This document shows positions 16,152 through 24,268 of a DNA stretch of 35,721 nt, one piece after another (within the stretch, counting starts at the first letter, position 1; every line of letters begins with the position of its first letter). Location: contig JABIRL010000054.1 in the NCBI GenBank assembly GCA_018667855.1, positions 1-35,721 on the forward strand, in the 5' to 3' direction. The position numbers and the translations under genes were made by a program. The notes beneath the pieces are model-generated. The model was not told where the DNA came from. It saw nothing but the letters and a program-made list of their open reading frames with translations, and made no database searches. This DNA comes from Rhodospirillaceae bacterium (GTDB lineage Bacteria; Pseudomonadota; Alphaproteobacteria; GCA-2731375).

Positions 16152-17039
16152 CTACGGTCTCCATAGATCCACGCCAATCATTTCTGTCATTGCGTCGTAA
16201 TAGTCTTCATCGTCTTCAATGGAGGCCGCTTCCATATACTCCTCGTCGCTAACTCTTTGCCGCGCCGCCCAAAACATCTCGGCATCGGCCCCCACCACAT
16301 AGCGTAATTTGGGCGTATCAGTTGTAATTGCGGTCTCGATCGCCTGGGCGACGGTATCGGGGGGGGTCAGCGCGGAAATTCCCAACTGCTTCGTGAAGAG
16401 TTTAATCATACGGCGGGTATGGACGAAATAAGGAGACGCGGTGTCGGGCGGGCCCATGGCCTTGGCGGCGTTTTCAAAGACCGAGGTGGCCGTGACGCCC
16501 GGTTCAATGATGGCGACGCGGATGTTGAATGGTTTCAGTTGCAGGGCCAGGGATTCCGACAATGCCTCCAAGGCGTATTTGGAGGACGCATAGGCGGCAT
16601 TGGTGGGGAACACAAACCGCCCCGCAATCGACGACACATTAACGATGGTGCCGTTTTTTCTCTCCCGCATGCCGGGAATAACGGCATGCGTCAAGGCGAA
16701 GACGCCAAAATAATTGGTCTCGAAAACTCTTCTGACAACGGACATTTGAGTTTCCTCAACCGATGTTCCTTGTGTGATACCGGCGTTGTTGACCAGGACA
16801 TCGATTTGTCCCTCCGCCGCCAGCACGCGGTCCACGGCATCGATGATCAAACTTTCGTCCATCATGTCAATTTCCAGCATGGAAATCGGCAGCTCGCCCG
16901 CATCTATCACTTCGCGCAAATTGTCGGCGCCATCGGGATTGCGCACCCCGGCATAGACTTTGTGGCCGGCTTTCGCCAAGCGTATTGCCGTGGCGAGCCC
17001 GATGCCGGAACTCGTACCCGTGATTACCGTGACAGTCAT
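16152..17039 (-). CDS. Short-chain dehydrogenase/reductase (SDR) family protein
   Basis: The 295-aa classical SDR has the cofactor motif TVITGTSSGIGLATAIRLAK (TGxxxGIG), the NNAG motif in DVLVNNAGITQGT, the catalytic Ser in VNVSSIAGRF, and the active-site YxxxK in NAAYASSKYALEALS. The cofactor-selecting segment after strand 2 (GVRNPDG) carries an Arg, which leans toward NADP(H). Its C-terminal about 100 residues are longer than in minimal SDRs and end in an acidic stretch (SIEDDEDYYDAM), as in SDRs acting on larger lipid-like or steroid-like alcohols. It stands alone, with 570 bp of gene-poor DNA upstream. The substrate is unknown. Confidence 0.92.
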   Translation of the reverse strand: MTVTVITGTSSGIGLATAIRLAKAGHKVYAGVRNPDGADNLREVIDAGELPISMLEIDMMDESLIIDAVDRVLAAEGQIDVLVNNAGITQGTSVEETQMSVVRRVFETNYFGVFALTHAVIPGMRERKNGTIVNVSSIAGRFVFPTNAAYASSKYALEALSESLALQLKPFNIRVAIIEPGVTATSVFENAAKAMGPPDTASPYFVHTRRMIKLFTKQLGISALTPPDTVAQAIETAITTDTPKLRYVVGADAEMFWAARQRVSDEEYMEAASIEDDEDYYDAMTEMIGVDLWRP

Positions 17040-17120
17040 GACATGCCCCCAATTCGCGAATGATTTGTACTCTAAATTCGCGGCAAAATTGTACCGCGTT
17101 TAATCGACTTTGTCGCCTGA

Positions 17121-17308
17121 TTATGACACCAAGGCCGTCTCCGCTGCCTTGCCCGGGCGCAGGACCATGCCCTCGCTATGTCCCGCCGCCATGAACGACA
17201 ACCCGACCGGTAACTGGCCAGATTGGCGTCATCGTAGGCTACGGGGTCGTCCGTATGCGCCACCGGGGCGCCGAACACCGCCATTACCGCATCACCGATA
17301 TCCGGGTG
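17121..17308 (-). pseudogene. Decayed fragments, one resembling a class III adenylate/guanylate cyclase
   Basis: Read leftward, 17308-17243 encodes HPDIGDAVMAVFGAPVAHTD, ending in DP. The GDAVMAVFGAP core matches the metal-binding loop that class III cyclase catalytic domains share. A stop lies shortly upstream in the frame and the similarity ends abruptly downstream. From 17222 a second frame reads SGQLPVGLSFMAAGHSEGMV, then LRPGKAAETALVS and a TAA at 17121. It loosely recalls the C-terminus of amidase-signature enzymes. Neither part has a start or ribosome binding site. The best reading is remnants of one or two genes. The cyclase part is moderately supported, the amidase part weakly. Confidence 0.4.
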
Positions 17309-17366
17309 TGATGCTTTGGTTCGCTCTCACCTGCCAGCAACCAGCTACTGTGTATTAGAAACTTCT

Positions 17367-17440
17367 AAGAGTCTGCTGATGGCACTTATCGAGGATCAGG
17401 GCATAAATCTGTAGTTCCCGCTATTGCCCTAGCTTCGAGC
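17367..17440 (+). repeat. 74-bp degenerate direct repeat, copy A (upstream of methyltransferase)
   Basis: Begins AAGAGTCTGCTGATGGCACT and ends TAGCTTCGAGC. It aligns without gaps to 18561-18634, matching at 48 of 74 positions by my count. The outer thirds are nearly identical (for example TGGCACTTATCGA and AGCTTCGAGC) and the middle has diverged. The two copies flank the methyltransferase gene in the same orientation. Confidence 0.65.
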
Positions 17441-17616
17441 CTAGCCATAATTTTTTTCACGACTGTCGAGATTGACCGAAATGAGACATTTCGGTGGCTG
17501 GGCGTTCCACAATCTCGTGATGAAAAACTCCAGATTGCGATCTTGTAAGATTTTGATGCTCAGGTTTTGCCAGCCCATGTCATAATGATGCTGGGTGGAA
17601 ATACGGGGTACAACCG

Positions 17617-18420
17617 ATGAACGACTATGACGCCGAAAGTGTCGAGGCCCATGAACACGGCGCCTGGGAAGGTGCAGCGCCAATTTACGAGGATCATGTC
17701 GCAACATTAACCGCCAAGAGTGGTCAGATCGATATTATTAAGGACCTGATTGATCTCGATAGCACCGACCGTGTTCTCGATATAGGCTGCGGTCCCGGCA
17801 TATTGACGGCTCAACTGGGGGCAATCGCGAGCCAGGCTGTTGGCGTTGATTTTTCAGCCAACATGATTGCTGAAGCCCAAAAGCTGCACCCCGATTTGAC
17901 GTTTGAGGTTGCGAACGTCGAGGATCTTCCGTTCCCAGATGGCTCATTCGACGCGGCCGTCGTGAATTATTGTGCTCATCATCTGGCAAGACCCGAAAAA
18001 GCGATGAAGGAAATCCGACGCGTATTATCGGCCACTGGGCGAATGGCGATTATTCACCCAATTCAGTCCAGGCAACCATCATGGGGCTCCTTTGCCGGTG
18101 CCGTAGAGGAAGTGTTACCGCCTGAAACAGTTCCTGGCGGTTTCTTGCTGAACGTAGATCAGCCTCAGATTTTTATCAACTTACTGACCAATTGCGGTTT
18201 CCGCGAAGCTGAATGTCGTGAACGGGAAAAACCGGTCACGTTGGAAAGGTTGGAGACCCTGTTGGAATCGGGTTGGATAATTGCAGGTCTGCATAGTCAA
18301 CCGCCTGAAGTCCAATCGCGCATCGAAGCTGGCGTAAGGCAACTGGCACAACCGTTTCGAAACAGCGATGGCAGCTACACGTTTCCTGACGTGGTGTTGG
18401 CGGCCAGCGCAAAGGTCTAA
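17617..18420 (+). CDS. Class I SAM-dependent methyltransferase
   Basis: The 267-aa protein has the Rossmann methyltransferase motifs. Motif I is VLDIGCGPGILTAQLG (about residues 49-64), and the acidic residue closing strand 2 is in AVGVDFSANMIAEAQ. Motif II/III is the FEVANVEDLPFPDGSFDAAV block, with strand 4 as VVNYCAHHLARPEKAMKEIR. This is the UbiE/Methyltransf_11 subgroup, which methylates small molecules or lipids. The last 100 residues differ from UbiE and may hold the substrate-binding part. The ATG at 17617 follows ACGGGGT. It stands alone between two 74-bp direct repeats, and its base composition is less GC-rich than the main catabolic genes. That fits acquisition as a unit, which is inference. 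The substrate is unknown. Confidence 0.9.
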   Translation: MNDYDAESVEAHEHGAWEGAAPIYEDHVATLTAKSGQIDIIKDLIDLDSTDRVLDIGCGPGILTAQLGAIASQAVGVDFSANMIAEAQKLHPDLTFEVANVEDLPFPDGSFDAAVVNYCAHHLARPEKAMKEIRRVLSATGRMAIIHPIQSRQPSWGSFAGAVEEVLPPETVPGGFLLNVDQPQIFINLLTNCGFREAECREREKPVTLERLETLLESGWIIAGLHSQPPEVQSRIEAGVRQLAQPFRNSDGSYTFPDVVLAASAKV

Positions 18421-18425
18421 CCGAG

Positions 18426-18481
18426 CAACCTGTTTCATCCGTCGCAGGTTGAATGGTCCAATCCATTCGTCGCATGGCGAC
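18426..18481 (+). other. Three consecutive inverted repeats after the methyltransferase stop
   Basis: The hairpins are CAACCTG-N12-CAGGTTG (18426-18451), GAATGG-N6-CCATTC (18451-18468) and GTCGC-ATG-GCGAC (18469-18481). They follow one another without gaps, 5 nt after the stop codon. No T tract follows, so this is not a standard intrinsic terminator. It could protect the 3' end of the mRNA or be the remnant of a structured repeat. Confidence 0.5.
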
Positions 18482-18560
18482 AAACATCAATTTCGCCGCT
18501 CCTGATGCCGTGGACGGCTCCCACCCGCCGGCATCTAAATGCCATTCACTAGGTAATTCC

Positions 18561-18634
18561 AAGAGTCCGCTTCTGGCACTTATCGACCATCAACCGGCGT
18601 AAGGCTGATGTCCGCTTGTAGCCAAGCTTCGAGC
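18561..18634 (+). repeat. 74-bp degenerate direct repeat, copy B (downstream of methyltransferase)
   Basis: Begins AAGAGTCCGCTTCTGGCACT and ends AAGCTTCGAGC. It is the partner of 17367-17440, with identical length and orientation. It also contains an internal echo, GTCCGCTTCTGGC and GTCCGCTTGTAGCC, suggesting the unit itself arose by a shorter duplication. Confidence 0.65.
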
Positions 18635-18858
18635 ATCACATACAATATTCTCTATGTCCCAGTCTGACCCAATCCTGTCCTCAGGCTCAATCCGACAATC
18701 CAGCGAGTTGCTGGCCTTCGGCATAGCGCAAGGTAAATTCATTCTTTGCGAATCCGGCTTCACCCCACAAAACTCCCACCGTTCTTTCCGGGTTCAGATG
18801 AAGTATAATTTCGACGGCCCTGGATATTTTCGTGCATATTTCGGTGACAGTTTACTTT

Positions 18859-18882
18859 GCCAACCTCGTTTTCCAGGTTGGC
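18859..18882. other. Hairpin between the repeat region and the acyl-CoA dehydrogenase end
   Basis: GCCAACCT-N8-AGGTTGGC forms a perfect 8-bp stem about 30 bp past the stop of the leftward acyl-CoA dehydrogenase. The following bases on the leftward strand are AAAGTAAAC, not a T run, so a role in transcription ending is uncertain. Confidence 0.45.
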
Positions 18883-18911
18883 CGGACTATCCCGGACAAA
18901 ATGGAACGCCG

Positions 18912-20081
18912 CTACCCCGCCAGGCCCAGACGATTGGCGATGTTGTTTTTCTGCATGTGAGACGAACCGCCGACGATGGGCATGCCGATCAGGTCCATGA
19001 CGGTCTGGGCCATGTCGAATTCCTCGGACAGGCCATAGGCGCCCAGGATGCGTTGGCAGGCCATGCCGATCTCCACGCCCACATCGGCCACGAATAGCTT
19101 CGCCATGCTGGTTTCCACCGATGCCGGGCGGCCCTGGTCCACCAGCCAGGCGGCGTGATAGAGCATATGACGGCAGGCTTCCAGCTTGGTGCGGGCCTCC
19201 ACCAGTTCGTGGCGCACGGCCTGATGGCCGCTGATAACCTTGCCGAATTGCCGGCGCTGCTGGGCATACTCCCAGGCCTCTTCCACCGCGGCCTGGGCCA
19301 GGCCGAAGGTCATGGCCGCGACCTCGATCTTTTCCACATCCAGGGAGCGTCCGGCCAGGCCACGCCAGCCCTGGTTCCAAGCGTCCGGGCCGCCCAGGAT
19401 ATTTTCCGCCGGCAGGCGCACGTCATCGAAATAAACATCGAAACTGTGGCTATAGACCAGGTTCCGGTGGCTCAGTTGCTGTCGGGTGATGCCCGGCGCG
19501 TCCGTGGGCACCAGGATCATGGACAAATTGCGGTATTTTTCGCCGTCCGGGTCGGAATTGACGAAGCAGAAGATGTAATCGGCCCAGTCGGCGCCCGTGC
19601 ACCAGCGCTTGGTGCCGTTGATAACTACCGTGTGGCCGTCGTCTTCCAGATGGGCGCGGGTCTTCACATTGGCCAGATCGCCGCCCGTGTCCGGTTCCGA
19701 CAGGCCGTAAGCAAAGTGCAGTTCGCCGGCCGCGATTTTCGGCAGCAGTTCCGTCTTTTGCGCCGGAGAGCCGCTTTCCGAGATATTGCCGCCGCCATAG
19801 AAGGCGCACTGGATGAAGGGCCCGCAGAGATAGGTGCCGGCCCGGCTCAATTCCTCGATCACGGCGGTGGCGGCATACCAGTCCTGGCCCTGGCCGCCGA
19901 ACTCCTCTGCCACGGTCAGACCGCAGACGCCCAGTTCGGCCAGCTTGGCGAACACATCCCGGGGCCAGGTCTGGGCCGCCTGCCATTCCTGGCGCCGCTC
20001 GCGCGGAGCCTCCTGCTCGGTGAAGCGGCGCAGGCTGTCGCGCAGCATGGTGATGTGCTCGGGCTCGTCGGCGAAGTACAT
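18912..20081 (-). CDS. Acyl-CoA dehydrogenase family protein
   Basis: The 389-aa protein has the acyl-CoA dehydrogenase plan. An N-terminal helical domain comes first (MYFADEPEHITMLRDSLRRF). The middle beta domain follows, with FAYGLSEPDTGGDLANVKTR and INGTKRWCTGADWADYIFCF for FAD binding, then VYFDDVRLPAENILGG. The C-terminal helical domain has RRQFGKVISGHQAVRHELVE. The position where medium-chain-type enzymes carry the catalytic Glu (EGT in the last helix pair) reads IVGGSSHMQKNNIA, so that Glu is missing. It may use another base, or act as the non-catalytic half of a heteromer. Members oxidise acyl-CoA to enoyl-CoA, passing electrons to ETF. It lies 4 bp after the enoyl-CoA hydratase and ends the candidate operon starting at 25598. 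Confidence 0.92.
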   Translation of the reverse strand: MYFADEPEHITMLRDSLRRFTEQEAPRERRQEWQAAQTWPRDVFAKLAELGVCGLTVAEEFGGQGQDWYAATAVIEELSRAGTYLCGPFIQCAFYGGGNISESGSPAQKTELLPKIAAGELHFAYGLSEPDTGGDLANVKTRAHLEDDGHTVVINGTKRWCTGADWADYIFCFVNSDPDGEKYRNLSMILVPTDAPGITRQQLSHRNLVYSHSFDVYFDDVRLPAENILGGPDAWNQGWRGLAGRSLDVEKIEVAAMTFGLAQAAVEEAWEYAQQRRQFGKVISGHQAVRHELVEARTKLEACRHMLYHAAWLVDQGRPASVETSMAKLFVADVGVEIGMACQRILGAYGLSEEFDMAQTVMDLIGMPIVGGSSHMQKNNIANRLGLAG

Positions 20082-20085
20082 ACCC

Positions 20086-20877
20086 TTACTCTCCCGTATA
20101 GTTCGGCGCCCGTTTTTCCACGAAGGCGCTGACCGCTTCCTGGCGGTCCTTGGTGGCGTTGGAGTTGATCTCGTAAGCGATCGCGGTTTCCGTCACCGTG
20201 TTAGAGATGTCCCGCAGCACCAGATTTACCGCCGTTTTGGTCCAGCGCACGGCCCAGCGGGGATTGGCCAGGATCTTGCCCACCATCTCGTCCACTTTGG
20301 CGTCCAGCTCATCAGCCGGCACCGCATAGTTGATCAAGCCCATGGCCGCGGCCTCCGTCCCGCGCAGCATCTCGCCCGTTAACAGCATTTCCTTGGCCCG
20401 GGCAAAGCCGATCAGCTGCGGCCAGATGATGGCGCCGCCGTCGCCGGCCACCAGGCCGACTTTCACATGCGGATCGCCGATCAGGGCCCGTTCGTCGGCC
20501 ACGATGATATCGCACATTAGGGCGATAGAGGCGCCCAGGCCGGCCGCCGCGCCGTTCAGGCGGCAAACAATCGGTTTCTCCATCTCCAGCAGGCCATTGA
20601 TGATGCGCTTGGCGTCCGTGGTGATGCCCCGAAATTTCGAGGGATCATCGATCATCTCCTGGAACCAGTCCATGTCCCCGCCGGCGCAAAAGGCCCGGCC
20701 GGCGCCCGTCAGGACGATCAGGTCGCTATCCTCGTCCTGCTGGGCTTCGTAAAAGACCTTGCCCAGTTCCTCGTGCAGCTCGAAATCAACCGCGTTCATG
20801 GGCCCGGCGTCGATGCTGATCCACAGCACCCGCTCCCGCCGCTCGAACGTCAGGCGTTGATATGTCTCGAAGTTCAT
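20086..20877 (-). CDS. Enoyl-CoA hydratase/isomerase family protein
   Basis: The 263-aa crotonase has the oxyanion-hole blocks LIVLTGAGRAFCAGGDMDWF and VCRLNGAAAGLGASIALMCD. The second catalytic Glu appears to be kept (FARAKEMLLTGE). The first position reads IGDPHVKVGLVAGDGGAIIW, lacking the usual PE motif, with Asp or His instead. Such proteins catalyse hydration, isomerisation or ring cleavage of CoA esters. The ATG at 20877 follows GGAGGATGTGGAG and was preferred over the ATG at 20892. It is translated just upstream of the acyl-CoA dehydrogenase (4-bp gap) and 92 bp after the luciferase-like monooxygenase. This favours a shared transcript and a joint role in oxidising a CoA-bound intermediate. 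Confidence 0.9.
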   Translation of the reverse strand: MNFETYQRLTFERRERVLWISIDAGPMNAVDFELHEELGKVFYEAQQDEDSDLIVLTGAGRAFCAGGDMDWFQEMIDDPSKFRGITTDAKRIINGLLEMEKPIVCRLNGAAAGLGASIALMCDIIVADERALIGDPHVKVGLVAGDGGAIIWPQLIGFARAKEMLLTGEMLRGTEAAAMGLINYAVPADELDAKVDEMVGKILANPRWAVRWTKTAVNLVLRDISNTVTETAIAYEINSNATKDRQEAVSAFVEKRAPNYTGE

Positions 20878-20969
20878 CTCCACATCCTCCATTTACCTCG
20901 CTCCCGATCCTAGTCAGGCCGGGGGGAAATGGAAACGTGACAAAGTGACCTGTACCACGGCCGGCGCGG

Positions 20970-21959
20970 CTATAGCCTGGGCAGAACCTTTTCGGCGGTC
21001 AGGCGAACGACCTCCTCGATGCGGTCGGTGGCAACGGGGAACAGAGCAACCGCATCGGCGCCGGCCGCGTAGAAAGCGGAAATCTTTGCCGCGCATTCTT
21101 CCGGAGAGCCGGCAATGGTCAGATCCTCGACCCATTGGTCCGGCATGCCTTGCAGGACCGCCTCGTATCCGCCCTTTTTGACCAGGGCGTTCAGTTCATC
21201 TGAAATGCCATAGACATCGGTTAGGCCGTTAGAGCCGTTCTGGCGGTAGAAAGCCAGCGTGGAGCGGGCCGATGCCCGGGCCGCATCTCCGTCCTCGTCG
21301 ACCGCATAAATCGCGAACACGGTGACCGGATGGGCATCGTCGCGGCCGCCGCGTTGGCGTCCTTCCTCAATTCGTTCCTTGGCCCAGCGTACGTAGTCGT
21401 GTCCGGCGGAGACGGACAGCACCGAGCCGTCACCGACTTCACCCGAGAGCTGCAGCATTTTCGGGCCCAACGCGCCCATGCGGACCGGCGTCGGCGTGCC
21501 GCTCTCCGGATAAACCAGCGTGACGTTGTCGAACGAGAACACCTCACCCTGGATATTCAGGGTTTCGCCCCTGAGCAGCGCCTTGGTGGAAGTTACGCAT
21601 TCCCGTAGTGCGGCGAGTGGCGAAGGCGGATGGAGGCCCATCTGGCGCACCCAGGCCGGCACGCCCAGGCCGATGCCGGCGATCAGCCGGTTATTATAGA
21701 CCTGTGACAGGGTCGAAATTTCCATTGCCAACAATGCCGGGTGGCGGGCCACGGCCGAGACCACGCCGAGCCCGACAGTGATATGCGACGTTGCGCCAAG
21801 CACCAGGGAAGCGCCGGAGATGCCGCCGGTGAAGAAATAATCCTCGGCCAGCCAGATTTCATCGAAGCCGCAGGCTTCGGCGGTCGCCGCGGCGCCTTGG
21901 ACAAGCCGAGGCGCGACGGCGCTGCCAAGAACCAGGCCAATGGGATGTTCAGCGGTCAT
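20970..21959 (-). CDS. LLM class flavin-dependent oxidoreductase (luciferase-like monooxygenase)
   Basis: The 329-aa TIM-barrel protein has ATAEACGFDEIWLAEDYFF near the N-terminus, SHITVGLGVVSAVARHPALL, ISTLSQVYNNRLIAGIGLGV, and the C-terminal VEDLTIAGSPEECAAKISAF block. These are diagnostic of bacterial-luciferase-like enzymes using FMN or coenzyme F420. The F420-type subgroup looks closest, but alphaproteobacterial members can use either, so the cofactor is open. The frame is open to 22268, but the ATG at 21959 after GGAG gives the family N-terminus; the extension overlaps the molybdenum hydroxylase gene. It lies 35 bp after that large subunit in the same orientation, probably on one transcript. 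It may oxidise the hydroxylated product. Confidence 0.9.
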   Translation of the reverse strand: MTAEHPIGLVLGSAVAPRLVQGAAATAEACGFDEIWLAEDYFFTGGISGASLVLGATSHITVGLGVVSAVARHPALLAMEISTLSQVYNNRLIAGIGLGVPAWVRQMGLHPPSPLAALRECVTSTKALLRGETLNIQGEVFSFDNVTLVYPESGTPTPVRMGALGPKMLQLSGEVGDGSVLSVSAGHDYVRWAKERIEEGRQRGGRDDAHPVTVFAIYAVDEDGDAARASARSTLAFYRQNGSNGLTDVYGISDELNALVKKGGYEAVLQGMPDQWVEDLTIAGSPEECAAKISAFYAAGADAVALFPVATDRIEEVVRLTAEKVLPRL

Positions 21960-21994
21960 GGGGATACTCCATACCTTGATGTTCGAATTGTACG

Positions 21995-24268
21995 TCAGCT
22001 GCGCTCGAGCGCATCGAGAACGGCCTCCGGCGTGATCGGGATGTCGTCGATCGGTGCGCCGATGGCATCGGATACCGCGTTGGCGATGACCGCCGCCACG
22101 GGCACGATCGAAGGCTCGGCCGCGCCCTTGGCGCCATAGGGGCCGGCGGCTTCGGGATTTTCCATCAGCACGAATTCCACCTCCGGCATGTCGCAGGCCA
22201 GCGGCAGGCCGTGGCTCTCGAAGTTGCGTTGCACATATCTGCCCGCATCGATATCGACCCGTTCCCACAGGGTGTAGCCGAGACCCTGAGCCAGGCCACC
22301 CAGGACCTGCCCTTTCACGGCGTCGGGGTTGATGGTGCGGCCGACTTCCTGGGCGATGATGTAGCGTTCGACGGTGACCTTACCGGTCACCGCATCGACC
22401 GTAACCTCGGCCAGGTGGACATGGTAGGTCGGTGTCGGCCAGGTCGAAAACAGCATTCCCTTGGTGCGCGAAGGATCATGCGGCGGTGGCGGCGTGGTAT
22501 AGGACCCGCTCGCGGCGATCGGCCCCTGGCTAAAGGTCGCGGCCATGGCGACGTCGGCCAGTCCGAGGCTCATTTCCGGGACGCCGGCGACATGGACCAC
22601 GCCATCTTCTATCACCAGGTCCTCTTTGGCCGTTTCCAGCATGGCGGCGGCCTTTTCGATAACTTTTTCCCTGACCCCGGTGGTGGCATCGTACACCGCG
22701 CGGCCGGCGACATGGGTGGTGCGGCTGCCTTGAGAGCCGGCGTCGAAGCCGGCGACGTCGGTATCGGGCATGGTGATGGTAACGGCATCGGCGGAAATGC
22801 CCAGGCATTCGGCGGCGATCTGGCGCAGGCCGGTGGTCACCGCGCCCGAGCCGCTGTCGGTGGCGGCGGTGACGACGGTCAGCGTGCCGTCTTCGTTGAG
22901 CTTTACGGTGGCCTGGCCTGGTTGCGGATTGGTCAGCCAGACGGCGGCGGCAATGCCGACGCCCCGCAGCTTGCCCTTGCCCTGTTCGGCCCATGGGGCC
23001 CGTTCCTCGACCAGGTCAAAGGCTTTGTGTAGGATTGAAAGTTCTTCCAGGGCCTGGCCGTTCAGCATCTTGTGGCCATCTTCAGCCAACATGGCCAGGC
23101 GGTATTCGCGCCGGTCGCGGCCCAGCTCATTGGCGATCTGGTCCATGTGCCGTTCGGCCGCAAACACCAGATAGGGCCCGCTGACGCCCCGAAAAGCGCC
23201 GGTTGGCGCCGTGTTGGTATAGACCATGCGGTTGCGGATCCGGGCCGTGCCGACGCGGTAGATCGAACCGAACATAAAAATTGGGATGCTTGCCGTTGCC
23301 GGGTGGTTATTGGCATAGGCGCCGCTGTCGAACACGACATCAACGTCCTGGGCCAGGATGGTGCCGTCGTTCAGCACGGCGGAGCGGACTTTCACCGTGG
23401 CATTTTCCCGACATGGCGCCGTCAGGCGTTCTTCTTCGGGATTGTTAAGCATCATGACGGGGCGACGGGCGCGCCGGGCCAGAACGGCGGCGTAGGGTTC
23501 CAGGGCCAGATCAAGCTTGGCGCCGAAACCGCCGCCGATGTGATGTCCGACGATGCGCACGGCGGACTTCGGTACGTCCAGGACCTGGGCCAGACGGTCG
23601 CGCAGCCGGAACGGATACTGGTGCGAAACCTGAATTGTGTACCGCCCGGCCTCAAAGGTCGCCAGCGCCATCTTTGGTTCCAGATAGGCCTGGTACTGCC
23701 GCGGCGTTTGGTAGACGCCCTCTATCACCCGGTCGGCCCTCTTGAACGCCCCGTCGACATCGCCGGGGTCCAACAAGATCTGCGACACGATATTGCCGTC
23801 GCGGTTGAAGTCGATCCCGCCAACGGTGCCGAATTCGGCCCAGGATGGATGCACCATCCGGGCATCCGACATCAAGGCCTGCCCGGGCGTCGCCACCGGA
23901 GTCTCTGCATCGATGGTGAGCTCGACCTTGCGTATTGCCGCCTCGGCCTGTTCCGCCGTATCTGCCACCACCGCCGCGATTGGTTCACCCTCGTAGGCGA
24001 TGTAGTCGGTGGCGAACAATGGGTTGTCGAAAACCGCGACGCCGGCCCGCTCGTTCAAGACATCGGCGCCGGTCACCACATCGCGGACGCCGGCGCTGGC
24101 TTTCGCCGCCGCGGTGTCGATGTGACGGATAATCCCGGCCGCGACCGGGGCGCGGAGCAATCGGGCATGCAGCATGCCCGGCACCGCGAGATCGGCTCCG
24201 AATACGGCATCGCCGCGCACCTTGGCCTCGCCGTCGCTTCTTTGCACGCTGCTGCCGACAACCTTCAC
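21995..24268 (-). CDS. Xanthine dehydrogenase family molybdopterin-binding (large) subunit
   Basis: The 757-aa protein is the molybdenum-cofactor subunit of a three-part hydroxylase. It starts VKVVGSSVQRSDGEAKVRGD and shows the N-terminal block VPGMLHARLLRAPVAAGIIR, HHIGGGFGAKLDLALEPYAA, the TGAFRGVSGPYLVFAAERHM loop near the cofactor, and RTINPDAVKGQVLGGLAQGL. The catalytic Glu is in GAKGAAEPSIVPVAAVIANA. The Cys-bearing AYRCSFR loop of true CO dehydrogenase is absent, so this is a hydroxylase of the xanthine, nicotinate or quinoline type. The GTG start at 24268 overlaps the 2Fe-2S subunit stop in GTGA, which signals translational coupling. The open frame to 24439 is shadow of the small subunit. 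The enzyme hydroxylates C-H bonds with water as the oxygen source. Confidence 0.92.
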   Translation of the reverse strand: MKVVGSSVQRSDGEAKVRGDAVFGADLAVPGMLHARLLRAPVAAGIIRHIDTAAAKASAGVRDVVTGADVLNERAGVAVFDNPLFATDYIAYEGEPIAAVVADTAEQAEAAIRKVELTIDAETPVATPGQALMSDARMVHPSWAEFGTVGGIDFNRDGNIVSQILLDPGDVDGAFKRADRVIEGVYQTPRQYQAYLEPKMALATFEAGRYTIQVSHQYPFRLRDRLAQVLDVPKSAVRIVGHHIGGGFGAKLDLALEPYAAVLARRARRPVMMLNNPEEERLTAPCRENATVKVRSAVLNDGTILAQDVDVVFDSGAYANNHPATASIPIFMFGSIYRVGTARIRNRMVYTNTAPTGAFRGVSGPYLVFAAERHMDQIANELGRDRREYRLAMLAEDGHKMLNGQALEELSILHKAFDLVEERAPWAEQGKGKLRGVGIAAAVWLTNPQPGQATVKLNEDGTLTVVTAATDSGSGAVTTGLRQIAAECLGISADAVTITMPDTDVAGFDAGSQGSRTTHVAGRAVYDATTGVREKVIEKAAAMLETAKEDLVIEDGVVHVAGVPEMSLGLADVAMAATFSQGPIAASGSYTTPPPPHDPSRTKGMLFSTWPTPTYHVHLAEVTVDAVTGKVTVERYIIAQEVGRTINPDAVKGQVLGGLAQGLGYTLWERVDIDAGRYVQRNFESHGLPLACDMPEVEFVLMENPEAAGPYGAKGAAEPSIVPVAAVIANAVSDAIGAPIDDIPITPEAVLDALERS

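Larger units (their letters stand above)
17040..17616. other. Gene-poor region between SDR and methyltransferase with decayed coding traces and a repeat
   Basis: No intact gene is visible in these 577 bp. The stretch contains a leftward fragment resembling a class III nucleotide cyclase (17243-17308), an adjoining leftward fragment in another frame ending in TAA (17121-17222), and the first copy of a 74-bp repeat (17367-17440). The DNA from about 17340 onward is noticeably richer in A and T than the flanking genes. The promoter of the methyltransferase should lie near its end. Confidence 0.5.
18421..18911. other. Gene-poor region downstream of the methyltransferase
   Basis: No intact gene is seen in these 491 bp. 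It holds three back-to-back hairpins (18426-18481), the second 74-bp repeat (18561-18634) and an 8-bp stem at 18859-18882 near the end of the acyl-CoA dehydrogenase gene. Leftward frames here lack starts, ribosome binding sites and recognisable products. Confidence 0.5.

Noticed and set aside
18426..18451. Possible integron attC site after the methyltransferase
   Set aside because: GTTGAAT fits the GTTRRRY core, but the matching RYYYAAC half is absent (GAGCAAC has A and G in pyrimidine positions) and no integrase is present.
18859..18882. Intrinsic terminator of the acyl-CoA dehydrogenase operon
   Set aside because: The stem is perfect, but on the leftward strand it is followed by AAAGTAAAC rather than a T tract.
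21995..24268. Aerobic CO dehydrogenase (CoxL form I)
   Set aside because: The AYRCSFR active-site loop of true CO dehydrogenase is missing; the loop reads GAFRGVSGPY as in general xanthine-dehydrogenase-type hydroxylases.
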